Below are positions 1 to 7,682 of a DNA stretch of 55,732 nucleotides, one piece after another; within the stretch, counting starts at the first letter, position 1, and each line of letters starts with the position of its first letter. The stretch is from the NCBI GenBank assembly GCA_964487685.1, contig CAZASA010000007.1, forward strand, positions 1 to 55,732. Reading direction: 5' to 3'. The notes under the pieces were generated by a model that did not search any database, was not told where the DNA came from, and saw only the letters and a program-made list of their open reading frames with translations. The position numbers were made by a program, and so were the translations under genes. Origin of the DNA: JABDGZ01 sp964487685 (lineage in GTDB: Bacteria; Omnitrophota; Gorgyraeia; Zapsychrales; Fredricksoniimonadaceae).

Positions 1-1
1 T

Positions 2-265
2 CAATCCCATGTCTATGAAAAAATGTCGTCTAATATGCAGGAGATCCGTGCGCGTAAAGGGAATATCATTGCCATCGTCACTAAGGGAGACAAAGAGACC
101 AAGACCCACGCCGATTTTGTCATCGAGATACCTGATGTCCCCGAACTGTTAAGCCCGCTGCTTACAGTATTACCTTTACAGATGCTGGCCTATTTTATCG
201 CGGTCAAACGCGGATGTGATGTTGACCAGCCGCGTAACCTGGCTAAATCCGTCACTGTTGAATAA
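2..265 (+). CDS. glmS: glutamine--fructose-6-phosphate aminotransferase, C-terminal end (partial)
   Basis: The open frame runs in from the left edge and gives 87 residues. They match the end of the second SIS (isomerase) domain of GlmS, which makes glucosamine-6-phosphate for peptidoglycan and LPS sugars in the cytoplasm. The tail LAKSVTVE and the preceding PRNLAKS are the typical GlmS C-terminus, and the run LPLQMLAYFIAVKRGCDVDQ is a hallmark of the family. The glutaminase domain lies outside the window. The stop overlaps the rsmI start by one base (TAATG), so the two are probably translationally coupled. Confidence 0.93.
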   Translation, partial: QSHVYEKMSSNMQEIRARKGNIIAIVTKGDKETKTHADFVIEIPDVPELLSPLLTVLPLQMLAYFIAVKRGCDVDQPRNLAKSVTVE

Positions 266-930
266 TGTTATACATTGTTTCAACCCCTATCGGGAACCTC
301 AAAGACATCACCCTTCGCGCCATTGAGACGCTTAAATCCGTTGACCTGATCGCTGCGGAAGACACCCGGCACACCAAGATCCTGCTTGATGCCTATCAGA
401 TCCAAAAACCACTGACATCTTTTTTTGAACATAATCAGGTCAAAAAAGCAGATCAACTTATCGGCCTTTTAAAAATGGGAAAGAATATCGCCTTAGTCAC
501 CGATGCCGGTACGCCGGGCATCAGTGATCCGGGCTTTGTGATGGTGCGTTTGGCTAAGGAGAATAATATTCCTATCACCGTTATTCCGGGCGTTACCGCG
601 TGTATCAGTGCTTTGACTGCGTCGGGTTTTCCAGCCCATCGGTTTATTTTTGAAGGGTTTTTGCCGCCTAAAAGCGGGGCACGCCGCAATAAGCTCGTCT
701 CATTGAAGGATGAGAAAGCCACGATCATTTTCTACGAATCCCCACACCGCTTACTTAAAGCCCTCAAAGACATGCAGGAAGTCTGGGAAGACCCTACCAT
801 CGTCGTGGCCCGTGAACTGACCAAGAAATTTGAAGAGATCATTAAAGATAAAACCAGCCGCCTTATAGAACACTTCACCCTGCATGCGCCCAAGGGTGAA
901 TTTGTCCTGTTGAGGAATAATGATGCCTGA
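265..930 (+). CDS. rsmI: 16S rRNA (cytidine-1402-2'-O)-methyltransferase RsmI
   Basis: A 221-residue tetrapyrrole-methylase-fold protein. It carries the RsmI signature STPIGNLKDITLRA at the N-terminus, AAEDTRHT near residue 32, the SAM-site loop TDAGTPGISDPG near 79 and IFYESPHR near 150. The family 2'-O-methylates C1402 of 16S rRNA in the decoding centre. Many RsmI proteins are about 280 residues; this one stops right after the catalytic domain and lacks the small C-terminal extension, a form that also occurs naturally. Its stop lies inside the next gene's start region (11-base overlap). Confidence 0.95.
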   Translation: MLYIVSTPIGNLKDITLRAIETLKSVDLIAAEDTRHTKILLDAYQIQKPLTSFFEHNQVKKADQLIGLLKMGKNIALVTDAGTPGISDPGFVMVRLAKENNIPITVIPGVTACISALTASGFPAHRFIFEGFLPPKSGARRNKLVSLKDEKATIIFYESPHRLLKALKDMQEVWEDPTIVVARELTKKFEEIIKDKTSRLIEHFTLHAPKGEFVLLRNNDA

Positions 931-2320
931 TGGGGCAATAGGATTGCCTTTATTGTCCGGCATGCTGACCTTAGGCCTGATCATTGGTAATCAACGTATC
1001 AGTGCCGGTTTTGCATTGGCCGTGGGTTATGCACTTGGGATGGGGATCTTGGGCCAGTTGATGCTGGTGATGGGATGGAGGGACCTGGCCCTTAGCAAAG
1101 ATACGATTGCTGGCGCGTTGTTGATCTACAGTGCTGTTATTTGCATTTTAATCTTTTTCCGTCGGCGGTATTTTCCCTCTAAAAAAATAGATTTGATGAA
1201 TGATCGCAACGAAGCCTGGACAGGCGCACAGCAATTAATGGCTGTGCTGATGTCGGCCTATGTCCTCTATCAAATGGTCTTTATTTTTTGGAATGCCTAT
1301 TATGTTCCCGTCTTTCAGGCAGATTCTTTTTCTGTCCATGCGTATAAAGCAAAGATTTTCTTTTATACCCATCATTTAAAACAGCCCTCCGAGGCCTATT
1401 TAACAGGGAAATATCTGACCTATCCCTTGCAAGTTTCTTTAGCCATGGCCTGGCTTGCCTTTAATATCGGCCAATGGCATGAGGGATGGGTAAAAATGAT
1501 ATTCCCGGTCAATTGCGTTGCTTTTTGCGTGATCGTCTACCATTGTTTGAAGGCCTGGACAGACAGGTTAACCGCTTTATTAGCCATTACGCTTTTAGTA
1601 TCGTCATTATTTTTTGTCCTTCATGCATCGATTGCTTATGCGGATTTTACTGTCATGTTCTATGCCATGAGTGCCATGTTATTGATGGCTTACGGGCTTA
1701 ATAAGCGTCGGGTCGCTTTCATCATTTTAGGAGGACTGATGGCCGCCTTTGCCGTATCGGTCAAATTTGAGGGGACTGTGTATGCGCTCTTAGGAGGGAT
1801 CATTTTATGCAGATTTATTTTTGCCAAAGAGTTTTTTGATACTAAGTTTGCCTTAAAAGCCATTGCCGCCTATTTTTTGCCTATAATTGGGACGGAAATT
1901 AATCTGCATATTTACAAATTCCACTATGGGATCGTTGAAAGTTTGAATCATGAACACGATCCGGCATTTTTCCATCAAGGAGCCTATATCCTTTCGATGT
2001 CCAGGGTATTTGCAGACAATTTCTTTCTTAGCGGCAATTGGAATATTTTATGGCCCTTATTGATCATCATGTATTGGGCCAATGGCAAGGACCAAAAGAC
2101 CTTTATGATCAAATTCTTCAGTTTTGCCTTGAGCATCTTCCTTGGATTTTTCTTATTGGCCGTGCCATTGACCAATTTGTTTGCGTATCACGCCAACACC
2201 AGCAGTATCGGCACGGTATCACGATTGATATTACATTTTTATCCTTTATGTCCTTTATTGATCGCTTTGCTGGTACACCAACTCTTAAAGAACAGGAGGC
2301 ATCAAGTTGCCGCCCGTTGA
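920..2320 (+). CDS. polytopic membrane protein, GT-C glycosyltransferase-like
   Basis: 466 residues with about 11-12 hydrophobic segments. Large polytopic proteins of this length in a glycan cluster are usually GT-C (ArnT/PMT-like) enzymes that move sugars from polyprenyl phosphate on the outer face of the membrane. No specific family motif is clear, although QADSF near residue 131 lies in the first large loop where GT-C enzymes carry acidic residues. It starts at ATGATG inside the end of rsmI, with GAGGAA just upstream. It overlaps the next gene by 14 bases. The substrate cannot be inferred. Confidence 0.6.
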   Translation: MMPDGAIGLPLLSGMLTLGLIIGNQRISAGFALAVGYALGMGILGQLMLVMGWRDLALSKDTIAGALLIYSAVICILIFFRRRYFPSKKIDLMNDRNEAWTGAQQLMAVLMSAYVLYQMVFIFWNAYYVPVFQADSFSVHAYKAKIFFYTHHLKQPSEAYLTGKYLTYPLQVSLAMAWLAFNIGQWHEGWVKMIFPVNCVAFCVIVYHCLKAWTDRLTALLAITLLVSSLFFVLHASIAYADFTVMFYAMSAMLLMAYGLNKRRVAFIILGGLMAAFAVSVKFEGTVYALLGGIILCRFIFAKEFFDTKFALKAIAAYFLPIIGTEINLHIYKFHYGIVESLNHEHDPAFFHQGAYILSMSRVFADNFFLSGNWNILWPLLIIMYWANGKDQKTFMIKFFSFALSIFLGFFLLAVPLTNLFAYHANTSSIGTVSRLILHFYPLCPLLIALLVHQLLKNRRHQVAAR

Positions 2321-2837
2321 TTGGATCTATAGCGCCTTTGGTCATTTTCAAGGAGAGTATTTTTATTTTTATAATTATATATTCCCGCCGGTTTTTGATA
2401 AAATCCCGTTAAACGTGTATCTTTATGTTTTAATGGCAGGCGCCATGTTGATCTCCTTATATTGGCGTTCAAGCAAATCTTGCAAGATGTTTAGCATTGC
2501 GTCGATTGCTCTTATCATGGTTTTATTCTTCCAGCTCCACGGTCAACAGCAGTATTGGCGAGAAGAGATGAAAAGCACGGTGTCACCGGAGAACAAATTT
2601 TTTGATTTTGCGTTAGCACAAGCGCCGGAGGGGGCTTCCTGTTATGTCATGACCCAAACGAATCCCCGATATATCAGGTATGTTTTATTTCCCCATATTT
2701 TAGTGACAGAACGGCCACAGAGGTCATCAAATTGTGTGATCGTGCTGGGGATGTTCGGCCCTAGGCGGTATGTTCCCAAGAGTTTTAATCGGGTCGTGTG
2801 GTATGATCAGTATAGTTTATTAGCATTTCAAAAATAA
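2307..2837 (+). CDS. small membrane protein with extracytoplasmic domain, coupled to the upstream GT-C-like gene
   Basis: 176 residues: two hydrophobic segments at about 38-55 and 64-80, then a soluble domain of about 95 residues. A perfect Shine-Dalgarno AGGAGG (2294-2299) lies 7 bases before a TTG codon at 2307. This argues for a real separate start inside the end of the preceding gene rather than a sequencing frameshift. The soluble part resembles the extracytoplasmic tails of some GT-C enzymes, so the two genes may together be a split GT-C protein. Function unknown. Confidence 0.6.
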   Translation: MPPVDWIYSAFGHFQGEYFYFYNYIFPPVFDKIPLNVYLYVLMAGAMLISLYWRSSKSCKMFSIASIALIMVLFFQLHGQQQYWREEMKSTVSPENKFFDFALAQAPEGASCYVMTQTNPRYIRYVLFPHILVTERPQRSSNCVIVLGMFGPRRYVPKSFNRVVWYDQYSLLAFQK

Positions 2838-2839
2838 AT

Positions 2840-4639
2840 ATGGGTAAATACGTCAAATACAATTACGCGGCCCTTTTAATCTGCGTTATTGCCTGCCTTG
2901 CCTGGGGTCATGTCCTGGATCTTAAATATTTCCGTTTCGGTTATGATAGCTGGGACCTTCCATTATATGCCAATCTGATGTGGAACCTGTGCCATGGCAG
3001 CATGTCGACGAGCCTTTTCGGCGGGAACTTTCTCCAGGACCACTTCAATGCCATCGCATTCTTACTGGTGCCATTTTATTATTTTTTCCAAAGCGCTTTG
3101 ACCTTGCTTTATTTCAAGCTTATTGCTTTTTTTGCAGGCGCGTATATTTTTTATCTTCTTGCTGCTAAACGAATGGGAGGTCTTTGGGCCATTGCCTTCA
3201 TGCTGGCGTATATGTTCTATCCGGCCAATGTAATCATGATATTCTTTGAGTTTAATTTTGAGAATTTAGCTTTGCCGATGATCTTATTGCTGTTTTATTT
3301 CTTTGAAGAGAAGAAATATTGGGGCTTCATAACAACCTGTTTTTTATTGACCCTGGTCAAGGAGAACATGCCGTTGGTTGTTTTTATGTTCGGGATCTAT
3401 GGATTGTTGATGCGCAGGGAAGACAAGCTGCGTTGGGTTTTTTATCCGGCTGTCCTTGGCCTGGGGATGTTTACGCTAGAGGTTTTTGTGATCATCCCAT
3501 GGTTCAGGCATGGTTTGGAGGGTATTAATGCTCATCTAAATTTGTATGATAGGGTATTGCACCATCCAGGTGAAATTTCCACCTTATTGTTCAACCGGCG
3601 TAACGCATTATTCATATCAAAACTATTCGGGCCTTTGTTGGTCACAGCTTTGCTGGCCCCGCAGGTCCTGCTTATCGCAAGCCCTCTTTTTTTGCAGGAC
3701 CTTCTCTCTCAATTTTTCGCACAGCAAACCATTGATTATTTTACGTCCAGTGACCTGGCGGTCTTTATTTTTATGGCAACGATAATCTTTTTGGGCCGCG
3801 TGCCTGTTAAATTCAAAGGTTATCTATGCGCGTTTATCATCATCCTTCTTTGTGTTTTTGAATCAAGCTATATACCCCAGTGGCACAAGCGTGTTCCACC
3901 GTATCAGGAAATTCAAACAGTGGGCCGATATATTCTTTCTCAAGTGCCCAAGGACGCGAAGGTGGTTTCTTCCTTTAAATTCATGTATATGCTGGCCGAA
4001 AGAAAAGACCTGTATGGCTTTTATATCGTTCATCCCAATGCCCCTGATCCCTATCAGCGTGTGCCCGATGATGTTGACTATATGATGATTGATTTTAGCA
4101 ATAAACAAGGCTGGGACCTTATCAGGGACATTGACAGGGTTATTGCCTTTCAGGGGCCATGGTCAGTGCTGGCAGCGGCTGATGGGATCGTTTTGTTAAA
4201 AAAGAACGCAGGGGGAGGGTCATTATTGATCAAGGCCGGATGGCAATCTATGGCTCCGCGGGGTCCTCTGCAGCAGACAGGCCTTAGAGTGGATGATGCC
4301 CTGGACATGGAAGGGCTTGAGTTGTCTCAACCATTAAGGTCAGGCCAGAGGACGATGAAGGTGGTTTATTATTGGAGACCACTCAAGAACGACACTGCCC
4401 CCAACTTGCCGCCCGTATCATTAAGCATTTTTCAAGGAGGACAAATGGTCTACTCCAAGGACCGGGTCCCGTTTTATAATTTGCCGATATCTAAAGGCAG
4501 GCATTACATGGATGTGTTTTATTATTTTATTCCCCCCTTGAAGCCCGGGAATTATATGGTGGTCATTTCTGCTGTGCCGCCTAAGAATGCTCAGGGGACT
4601 TTACGAAATCTTATCATTAAGAATATTTCAGTAATTTAA
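2840..4639 (+). CDS. DUF2079-family membrane protein
   Basis: 599 residues, starting 3 bases after the previous stop. The first loop, with FRFGYDSWDLPLYANLMWN and then GNFLQDHFNA, fits DUF2079, a GT-C-fold family of unknown substrate. About 10-12 membrane segments fill residues 10-350. The remaining ~240 residues are soluble and probably periplasmic, ending in a beta-rich module. It is the last gene of the co-directional run starting at glmS. It may glycosylate an exported or lipid-linked acceptor, which is inferred from fold and context only. Confidence 0.75.
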   Translation: MGKYVKYNYAALLICVIACLAWGHVLDLKYFRFGYDSWDLPLYANLMWNLCHGSMSTSLFGGNFLQDHFNAIAFLLVPFYYFFQSALTLLYFKLIAFFAGAYIFYLLAAKRMGGLWAIAFMLAYMFYPANVIMIFFEFNFENLALPMILLLFYFFEEKKYWGFITTCFLLTLVKENMPLVVFMFGIYGLLMRREDKLRWVFYPAVLGLGMFTLEVFVIIPWFRHGLEGINAHLNLYDRVLHHPGEISTLLFNRRNALFISKLFGPLLVTALLAPQVLLIASPLFLQDLLSQFFAQQTIDYFTSSDLAVFIFMATIIFLGRVPVKFKGYLCAFIIILLCVFESSYIPQWHKRVPPYQEIQTVGRYILSQVPKDAKVVSSFKFMYMLAERKDLYGFYIVHPNAPDPYQRVPDDVDYMMIDFSNKQGWDLIRDIDRVIAFQGPWSVLAAADGIVLLKKNAGGGSLLIKAGWQSMAPRGPLQQTGLRVDDALDMEGLELSQPLRSGQRTMKVVYYWRPLKNDTAPNLPPVSLSIFQGGQMVYSKDRVPFYNLPISKGRHYMDVFYYFIPPLKPGNYMVVISAVPPKNAQGTLRNLIIKNISVI

Positions 4640-4661
4640 ATTCTCATAGATGGCGATGTAT

Positions 4662-4708
4662 GAGACGCCATGAATGGCGATGTATTGAGACGCCATAAAT
4701 GGCGTCTC
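4662..4708. repeat. REP-1 palindrome, tandem partial and complete copies
   Basis: A degenerate copy (4662-4680) is followed by a complete inverted repeat (4687-4708), with arms GAGACGCCAT and ATGGCGTCTC around a short AT centre. The same palindrome occurs at 5022, 5341 and 15981. It lies immediately upstream of a REP-associated transposase, as expected for its cognate substrate. Confidence 0.9.
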
Positions 4709-4760
4709 TACGATGGATGCCTCATTGTGTAATTCTCTTGGCTTTTGTGCCGGGTTAAAA

Positions 4761-5342
4761 ATGTCTAATAAATTTCAAGATCAGTATCGCGTTAAATCTA
4801 CGAGATTAAAGCATTGGGATTATAATTCTTGTGGGGGATATTTTGTCACGATATGCGTAAAGGATCATGCGTGCATGTTTGGGAATATCGAAAATGGGCA
4901 GATGGCCTTAAATGAGCTTGGGCTAGAGGCAAAAAAGTTTTGGGACCAGATACCTAAACATTTTTCACATGTGCATATGGATGAATATGTGTTTATGCCC
5001 AATCATATGCATGGAATTCGTAGAGACGCCATTTATGGCGTCTCTAAGCTGGCGCCTCCAATCATTAATGGCGTCTCAAAACAAGACAAGAGTAGCGGCA
5101 TTGTTCCAACGGATAAAAATCCAATGTTTAATGATTCGTTATCAACAATGATCCGGTGGTATAAGGGTCGAACGACCTATGAAATTAACAAATTGATCCA
5201 AAAGAAATTTCAATGGCAGGCGCGTTTTTACGACCACGTTATCCGTAATGATGCGGATTTAGATCGTGTCAGAGAATATATTCGGAATAATCCGTTGAAT
5301 TGGGAATTGGATGAGGAAAATACGGATCGGATCAAAGGATAG
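4761..5342 (+). CDS. REP-associated tyrosine transposase (RAYT), IS200/IS605 Y1-type
   Basis: 193 residues from ATG 4761; an earlier ATG at 4713 would begin in the REP flank. It has the Y1/HUH transposase features: GGYFVTICVKD near the N-terminus, FMPNHMHGI carrying the HxH metal motif, and a C-terminal YDHVIRNDADLDRVREYI with the candidate catalytic tyrosine. RAYTs are single-strand nucleases that mobilise REP palindromes. Two REP copies flank the gene and one lies inside it, read in frame as the peptide RRDAIYGVS immediately after the HUH motif. The stop codon is supplied by the downstream REP. Possibly still active. Confidence 0.9.
   Translation: MSNKFQDQYRVKSTRLKHWDYNSCGGYFVTICVKDHACMFGNIENGQMALNELGLEAKKFWDQIPKHFSHVHMDEYVFMPNHMHGIRRDAIYGVSKLAPPIINGVSKQDKSSGIVPTDKNPMFNDSLSTMIRWYKGRTTYEINKLIQKKFQWQARFYDHVIRNDADLDRVREYIRNNPLNWELDEENTDRIKG
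5022..5045. repeat. REP-1 palindrome inside the RAYT coding sequence
   Basis: Perfect inverted repeat with arms AGAGACGCCAT and ATGGCGTCTCT, in frame within the transposase gene directly after the HUH motif. A half copy (AATGGCGTCTC) follows at 5067-5077. Confidence 0.9.
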
Positions 5343-5364
5343 AGACGCCATAAATGGCGTCTCT
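5341..5364. repeat. REP-1 palindrome downstream of RAYT
   Basis: Complete copy of the AGAGACGCCAT/ATGGCGTCTCT palindrome. Its first bases form part of the RAYT stop codon (TAG at 5340-5342). Confidence 0.9.
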
Positions 5365-5392
5365 ACGATGTGTGGTAATTTAAATTCTCATA

Positions 5393-5421
5393 TTGATTCG
5401 ATATTTTTAATCATATATACT
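5393..5421 (+). promoter_or_regulatory. sigma70-type promoter for the exported protein at 5432
   Basis: -35 TTGATT (5393-5398), 17-base spacer, -10 TATACT (5416-5421). The expected start of transcription, near 5428, falls on the ATGATG start codons, so the mRNA would be leaderless or nearly so. Confidence 0.6.
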
Positions 5422-5431
5422 TAAGGTGATG

Positions 5432-6034
5432 ATGAACCGTACGTTAATAGCCGGCGTTTTTTTCATATTGCTTGCCTCCCAGGCATTTGCCGTCCAAAGC
5501 ACCACGCTGGTCAGTTATTACCCGCCACCGATGGCGGCTTACCAGAAAGTTAGTCTAGCCACCAATTTCTCGGTCACTTCCACGTCAACTGATCCGGATA
5601 CTTATTGCAACCCTCCCAACGCTACTGCAGGCTATATTTTTTTATACACGGCTAATGGGACTTTATATCAATGTCCTAGCACCTATACAGGTCCATATAC
5701 AACATATGATAATACCTTGCACCTTGCAAGCGCTACTAATGTTCCTCCCTTTTGTGAAGATGGATTGGTGGCTGGTACGTCGGTCAATACAATTGGCTCT
5801 GTAATTGCAGATACCTCGGGGACTTTGCATGTTTGTATGTTAACAAACGGCGTCCCCACAGACACTATTTATCCCCAACAATGTTTTAACAGCTTTACTT
5901 CATATACTACCGCCAGCGGCGCTCCAGCCGCGCCAGCCTGTCCCTCGGGTTTTTCCCAAAAATCTGTCCTGGATACATTTAAAATTTCAAGCACTACTTC
6001 GGTGCTATCTGAAGTCTGTTGTTCAGGTAATTAA
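5432..6034 (+). CDS. small exported Cys-containing protein, YYPxP family
   Basis: 200 residues from ATG 5432 (ATG 5429 and GTG 5426 are also possible). A signal peptide ends near AFA. It is followed by STTLVSYYPPPMAAYQKVSL, the same motif seen at the mature N-terminus of the proteins at 6045, 22797 and 25967. The rest is rich in Ser, Thr, Pro and Cys, with GTLHVCM, a YPQQCFN motif, a CPSGF motif and a final CC pair. The same order occurs in the three relatives, so this is one paralogous family. It is exported and probably disulfide-bonded; function unknown. I recall similar short exported proteins with TTYYPAPYG motifs from Omnitrophota genomes, but cannot verify this here. Confidence 0.75.
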   Translation: MNRTLIAGVFFILLASQAFAVQSTTLVSYYPPPMAAYQKVSLATNFSVTSTSTDPDTYCNPPNATAGYIFLYTANGTLYQCPSTYTGPYTTYDNTLHLASATNVPPFCEDGLVAGTSVNTIGSVIADTSGTLHVCMLTNGVPTDTIYPQQCFNSFTSYTTASGAPAAPACPSGFSQKSVLDTFKISSTTSVLSEVCCSGN

Positions 6035-6044
6035 TCCCTGATTT

Positions 6045-6560
6045 TTATGAGGAGGGAAGTACTGTAGAGTTATTATTACAGCAGACTGTGGAATAAACCT
6101 GGATATTGCTGTCCGGTGAAAAATTGTCAGTCACGGCGTAATTTCCATTTGAAGTTGCTTGAAAATATGGGACAGGGCAAGGGTTATTGTTAAGGGCGGC
6201 GGTTACTTTTATTCCATAATTAAAATTATTTGTGTTAGTGCAAACAGTATCACACCCTCCCACGTCGCAGGAGCAAAACCGATTAAAGCATGTTTCCGGA
6301 TAAGGAACAGGCGCTCCTGTCCCGTCACCGGTACACATTTCCAAACTTTGAGTAGGCTGATTATAAAAAAGCATACCTGCACTGCTTGCTCCTCCTTGAC
6401 ATAAAGTAGTATCGGTTTCCTTAAGATTTTGGAGAACAAGTTTGTTATAAGACCCGCTGGGGGCAGGAAAATTCACGGTCAAATTATTATTCCCGGCGTA
6501 AACAGCAGTGGCAGCGAAGGATAGGAAATATAAAAATAGAGTGAAGAGAAATTTTTTCAT
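6045..6560 (-). CDS. small exported Cys-rich protein, YYPxP family
   Basis: 171 residues from MKKF (ATG at 6560). A TTG seven codons earlier would place the Shine-Dalgarno GAGGTGGAG inside the gene, so the ATG is preferred. The signal peptide ends at VYA, followed by NNLTVNFPAPSGSYNKLVL. Family landmarks follow: GMLFYN, LEMCTGDGTG, YPETCFNRF, a Cys-rich insert of about 30 residues, NPCPVPYF and a CC pair near the end. It is convergent with the related gene at 5432, with only 10 bases between the stops. A TATACT -10 element lies at 6581-6586. Function unknown. Confidence 0.75.
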   Translation of the reverse strand: MKKFLFTLFLYFLSFAATAVYAGNNNLTVNFPAPSGSYNKLVLQNLKETDTTLCQGGASSAGMLFYNQPTQSLEMCTGDGTGAPVPYPETCFNRFCSCDVGGCDTVCTNTNNFNYGIKVTAALNNNPCPVPYFQATSNGNYAVTDNFSPDSNIQVYSTVCCNNNSTVLPSS

Positions 6561-6610
6561 AGGCCGCAAACTCCACCTCAAGTATATCTTATTTAAATAA
6601 GCTCCACAAG

Positions 6611-6639
6611 TGGACTTTTAGAGAAGTGACTATTATAAT
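6611..6639 (+). promoter_or_regulatory. promoter for the LAB_N/GT2 cluster
   Basis: TGGACT (6611-6616), 17-base spacer, TATAAT (6634-6639). The predicted transcript start at about 6646-6647 coincides with ATG 6647. This supports a leaderless mRNA and the shorter start of the next gene. Confidence 0.45.
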
Positions 6640-6646
6640 GCGGGAT

Positions 6647-6925
6647 ATGTATCTATTTAATTCGTTTTATCTTGATGGCTGGACGATCTGGGGATTGGCA
6701 TCGCAATTCCTTTTTTTCCTTAGTTTAGTCATCCAATGGTATGAGTCAGAGAAAGCCCGGCGCAGTATCCTTCCGGCGTCATTTTGGTGGCTGCGTTTGG
6801 CAGGTTCAATGATGCTCATCGTCTATGCTTTTCATCGCCGGGACGCGGTGTTCCTCTTAGCGGCCTCATTACAGATCTTTATTTATTTGAGGAATATCGC
6901 CTTATTCAAACGTAATGGACCTTAA
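6647..6925 (+). CDS. LAB_N-domain membrane protein (lipid A biosynthesis N-terminal-like)
   Basis: 92 residues from ATG 6647; ATG 6638 and GTG 6626 are in-frame alternatives that lie within or upstream of the -10 element. Three membrane segments. The pattern GWTIWGLASQFLFF, QWYESEKARRSILPASFWWL, then YAFHRRD and YLRNIALF matches LAB_N, a small domain found at the N-terminus of some LpxB proteins or alone beside glycosyltransferases. The 11-base overlap with the GT2 gene suggests the two act together on a lipid-linked sugar at the inner membrane. Confidence 0.85.
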   Translation: MYLFNSFYLDGWTIWGLASQFLFFLSLVIQWYESEKARRSILPASFWWLRLAGSMMLIVYAFHRRDAVFLLAASLQIFIYLRNIALFKRNGP

Positions 6926-7667
6926 ACCCCCTGTGCTTGACCTTTCCATTATTGTCCCTGTCTACAATGAAGCGGCCAATGTGGCTGATCTGCATGCCCA
7001 TATTCTTGAGGCCATCCATCCTTTAAATAAATCATTTGAGATCATTGTTGTTGATGACGCATCGACGGACACAACCTTGTCCCAACTGAAATTATTATCC
7101 CCACTTATCATTCTTTGCCTGCAGGCCCATTATGGCCAATCATGCGCCTTGGACGCCGGGATCAAGGCCGCCCGTGGAAAGGTGATCATTACCATGGATG
7201 GAGACGGTCAAAATGACCCTGCGGACATTCCTTTGCTTTTGGCCAAAATAGATGAAGGTTATGAGGTGGTCTGCGGTTGGCGGTATAAGCGCCATGATCC
7301 CTTAAGTAAACGCTTTGTTGCCGCAGGAGCGGCCTTATTGCGCTGGGTCCTGGTTCAGGATGGAGTGCATGATGCCGGATGCAGTTTGCGTGCCTGTTAT
7401 AGAAAATGTTTTGACGGCTTGGATATTTATGGGGGATTGCATCGCATGATCCCGGCTATCCTTCGCTGGCGCGGGTTTAAAATGACGGAGATCAAGGTCC
7501 GCCATCACCCTCGGTTGCGAGGAACATCTAAATACAAAGGGTGGGGACGTATTTTTGAGGGTTTTCGTGATATGGTTTATATCTGGAATTGGCGCAAAGA
7601 CCCCGCCAAGCCTCTTTACGCGGGTAAAAAGGAAAATTATAAAATTAAAGAAATATTAAATAATTGA
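6915..7667 (+). CDS. family 2 glycosyltransferase, polyprenyl-phosphate mannose/glucose synthase-like
   Basis: 250 residues. The GT2 fold is shown by LSIIVPVYNEA (10-20), VVDDASTD (45-52) and the metal-binding MDGDGQNDP (94-102). HPRLRGTSKYKGWGR near 200 is typical of dolichyl/undecaprenyl-phosphate sugar synthases. It lacks the C-terminal membrane hairpin of larger homologues; the LAB_N protein before it may serve as anchor. It probably makes the polyprenyl-phosphate sugar used by the many GT-C enzymes in the window. The sugar cannot be told from sequence. Confidence 0.88.
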   Translation: MDLKPPVLDLSIIVPVYNEAANVADLHAHILEAIHPLNKSFEIIVVDDASTDTTLSQLKLLSPLIILCLQAHYGQSCALDAGIKAARGKVIITMDGDGQNDPADIPLLLAKIDEGYEVVCGWRYKRHDPLSKRFVAAGAALLRWVLVQDGVHDAGCSLRACYRKCFDGLDIYGGLHRMIPAILRWRGFKMTEIKVRHHPRLRGTSKYKGWGRIFEGFRDMVYIWNWRKDPAKPLYAGKKENYKIKEILNN

Positions 7668-7673
7668 TATAAT
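7665..7673 (+). promoter_or_regulatory. extended -10 promoter before the ICMT-like gene
   Basis: TGATATAAT (TG-N-TATAAT) ends 9 bases before ATG 7683, with no Shine-Dalgarno between. Transcription would start about 3 bases before the ATG. No good -35 is visible. Confidence 0.4.
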
Positions 7674-7682
7674 AAATAAATT

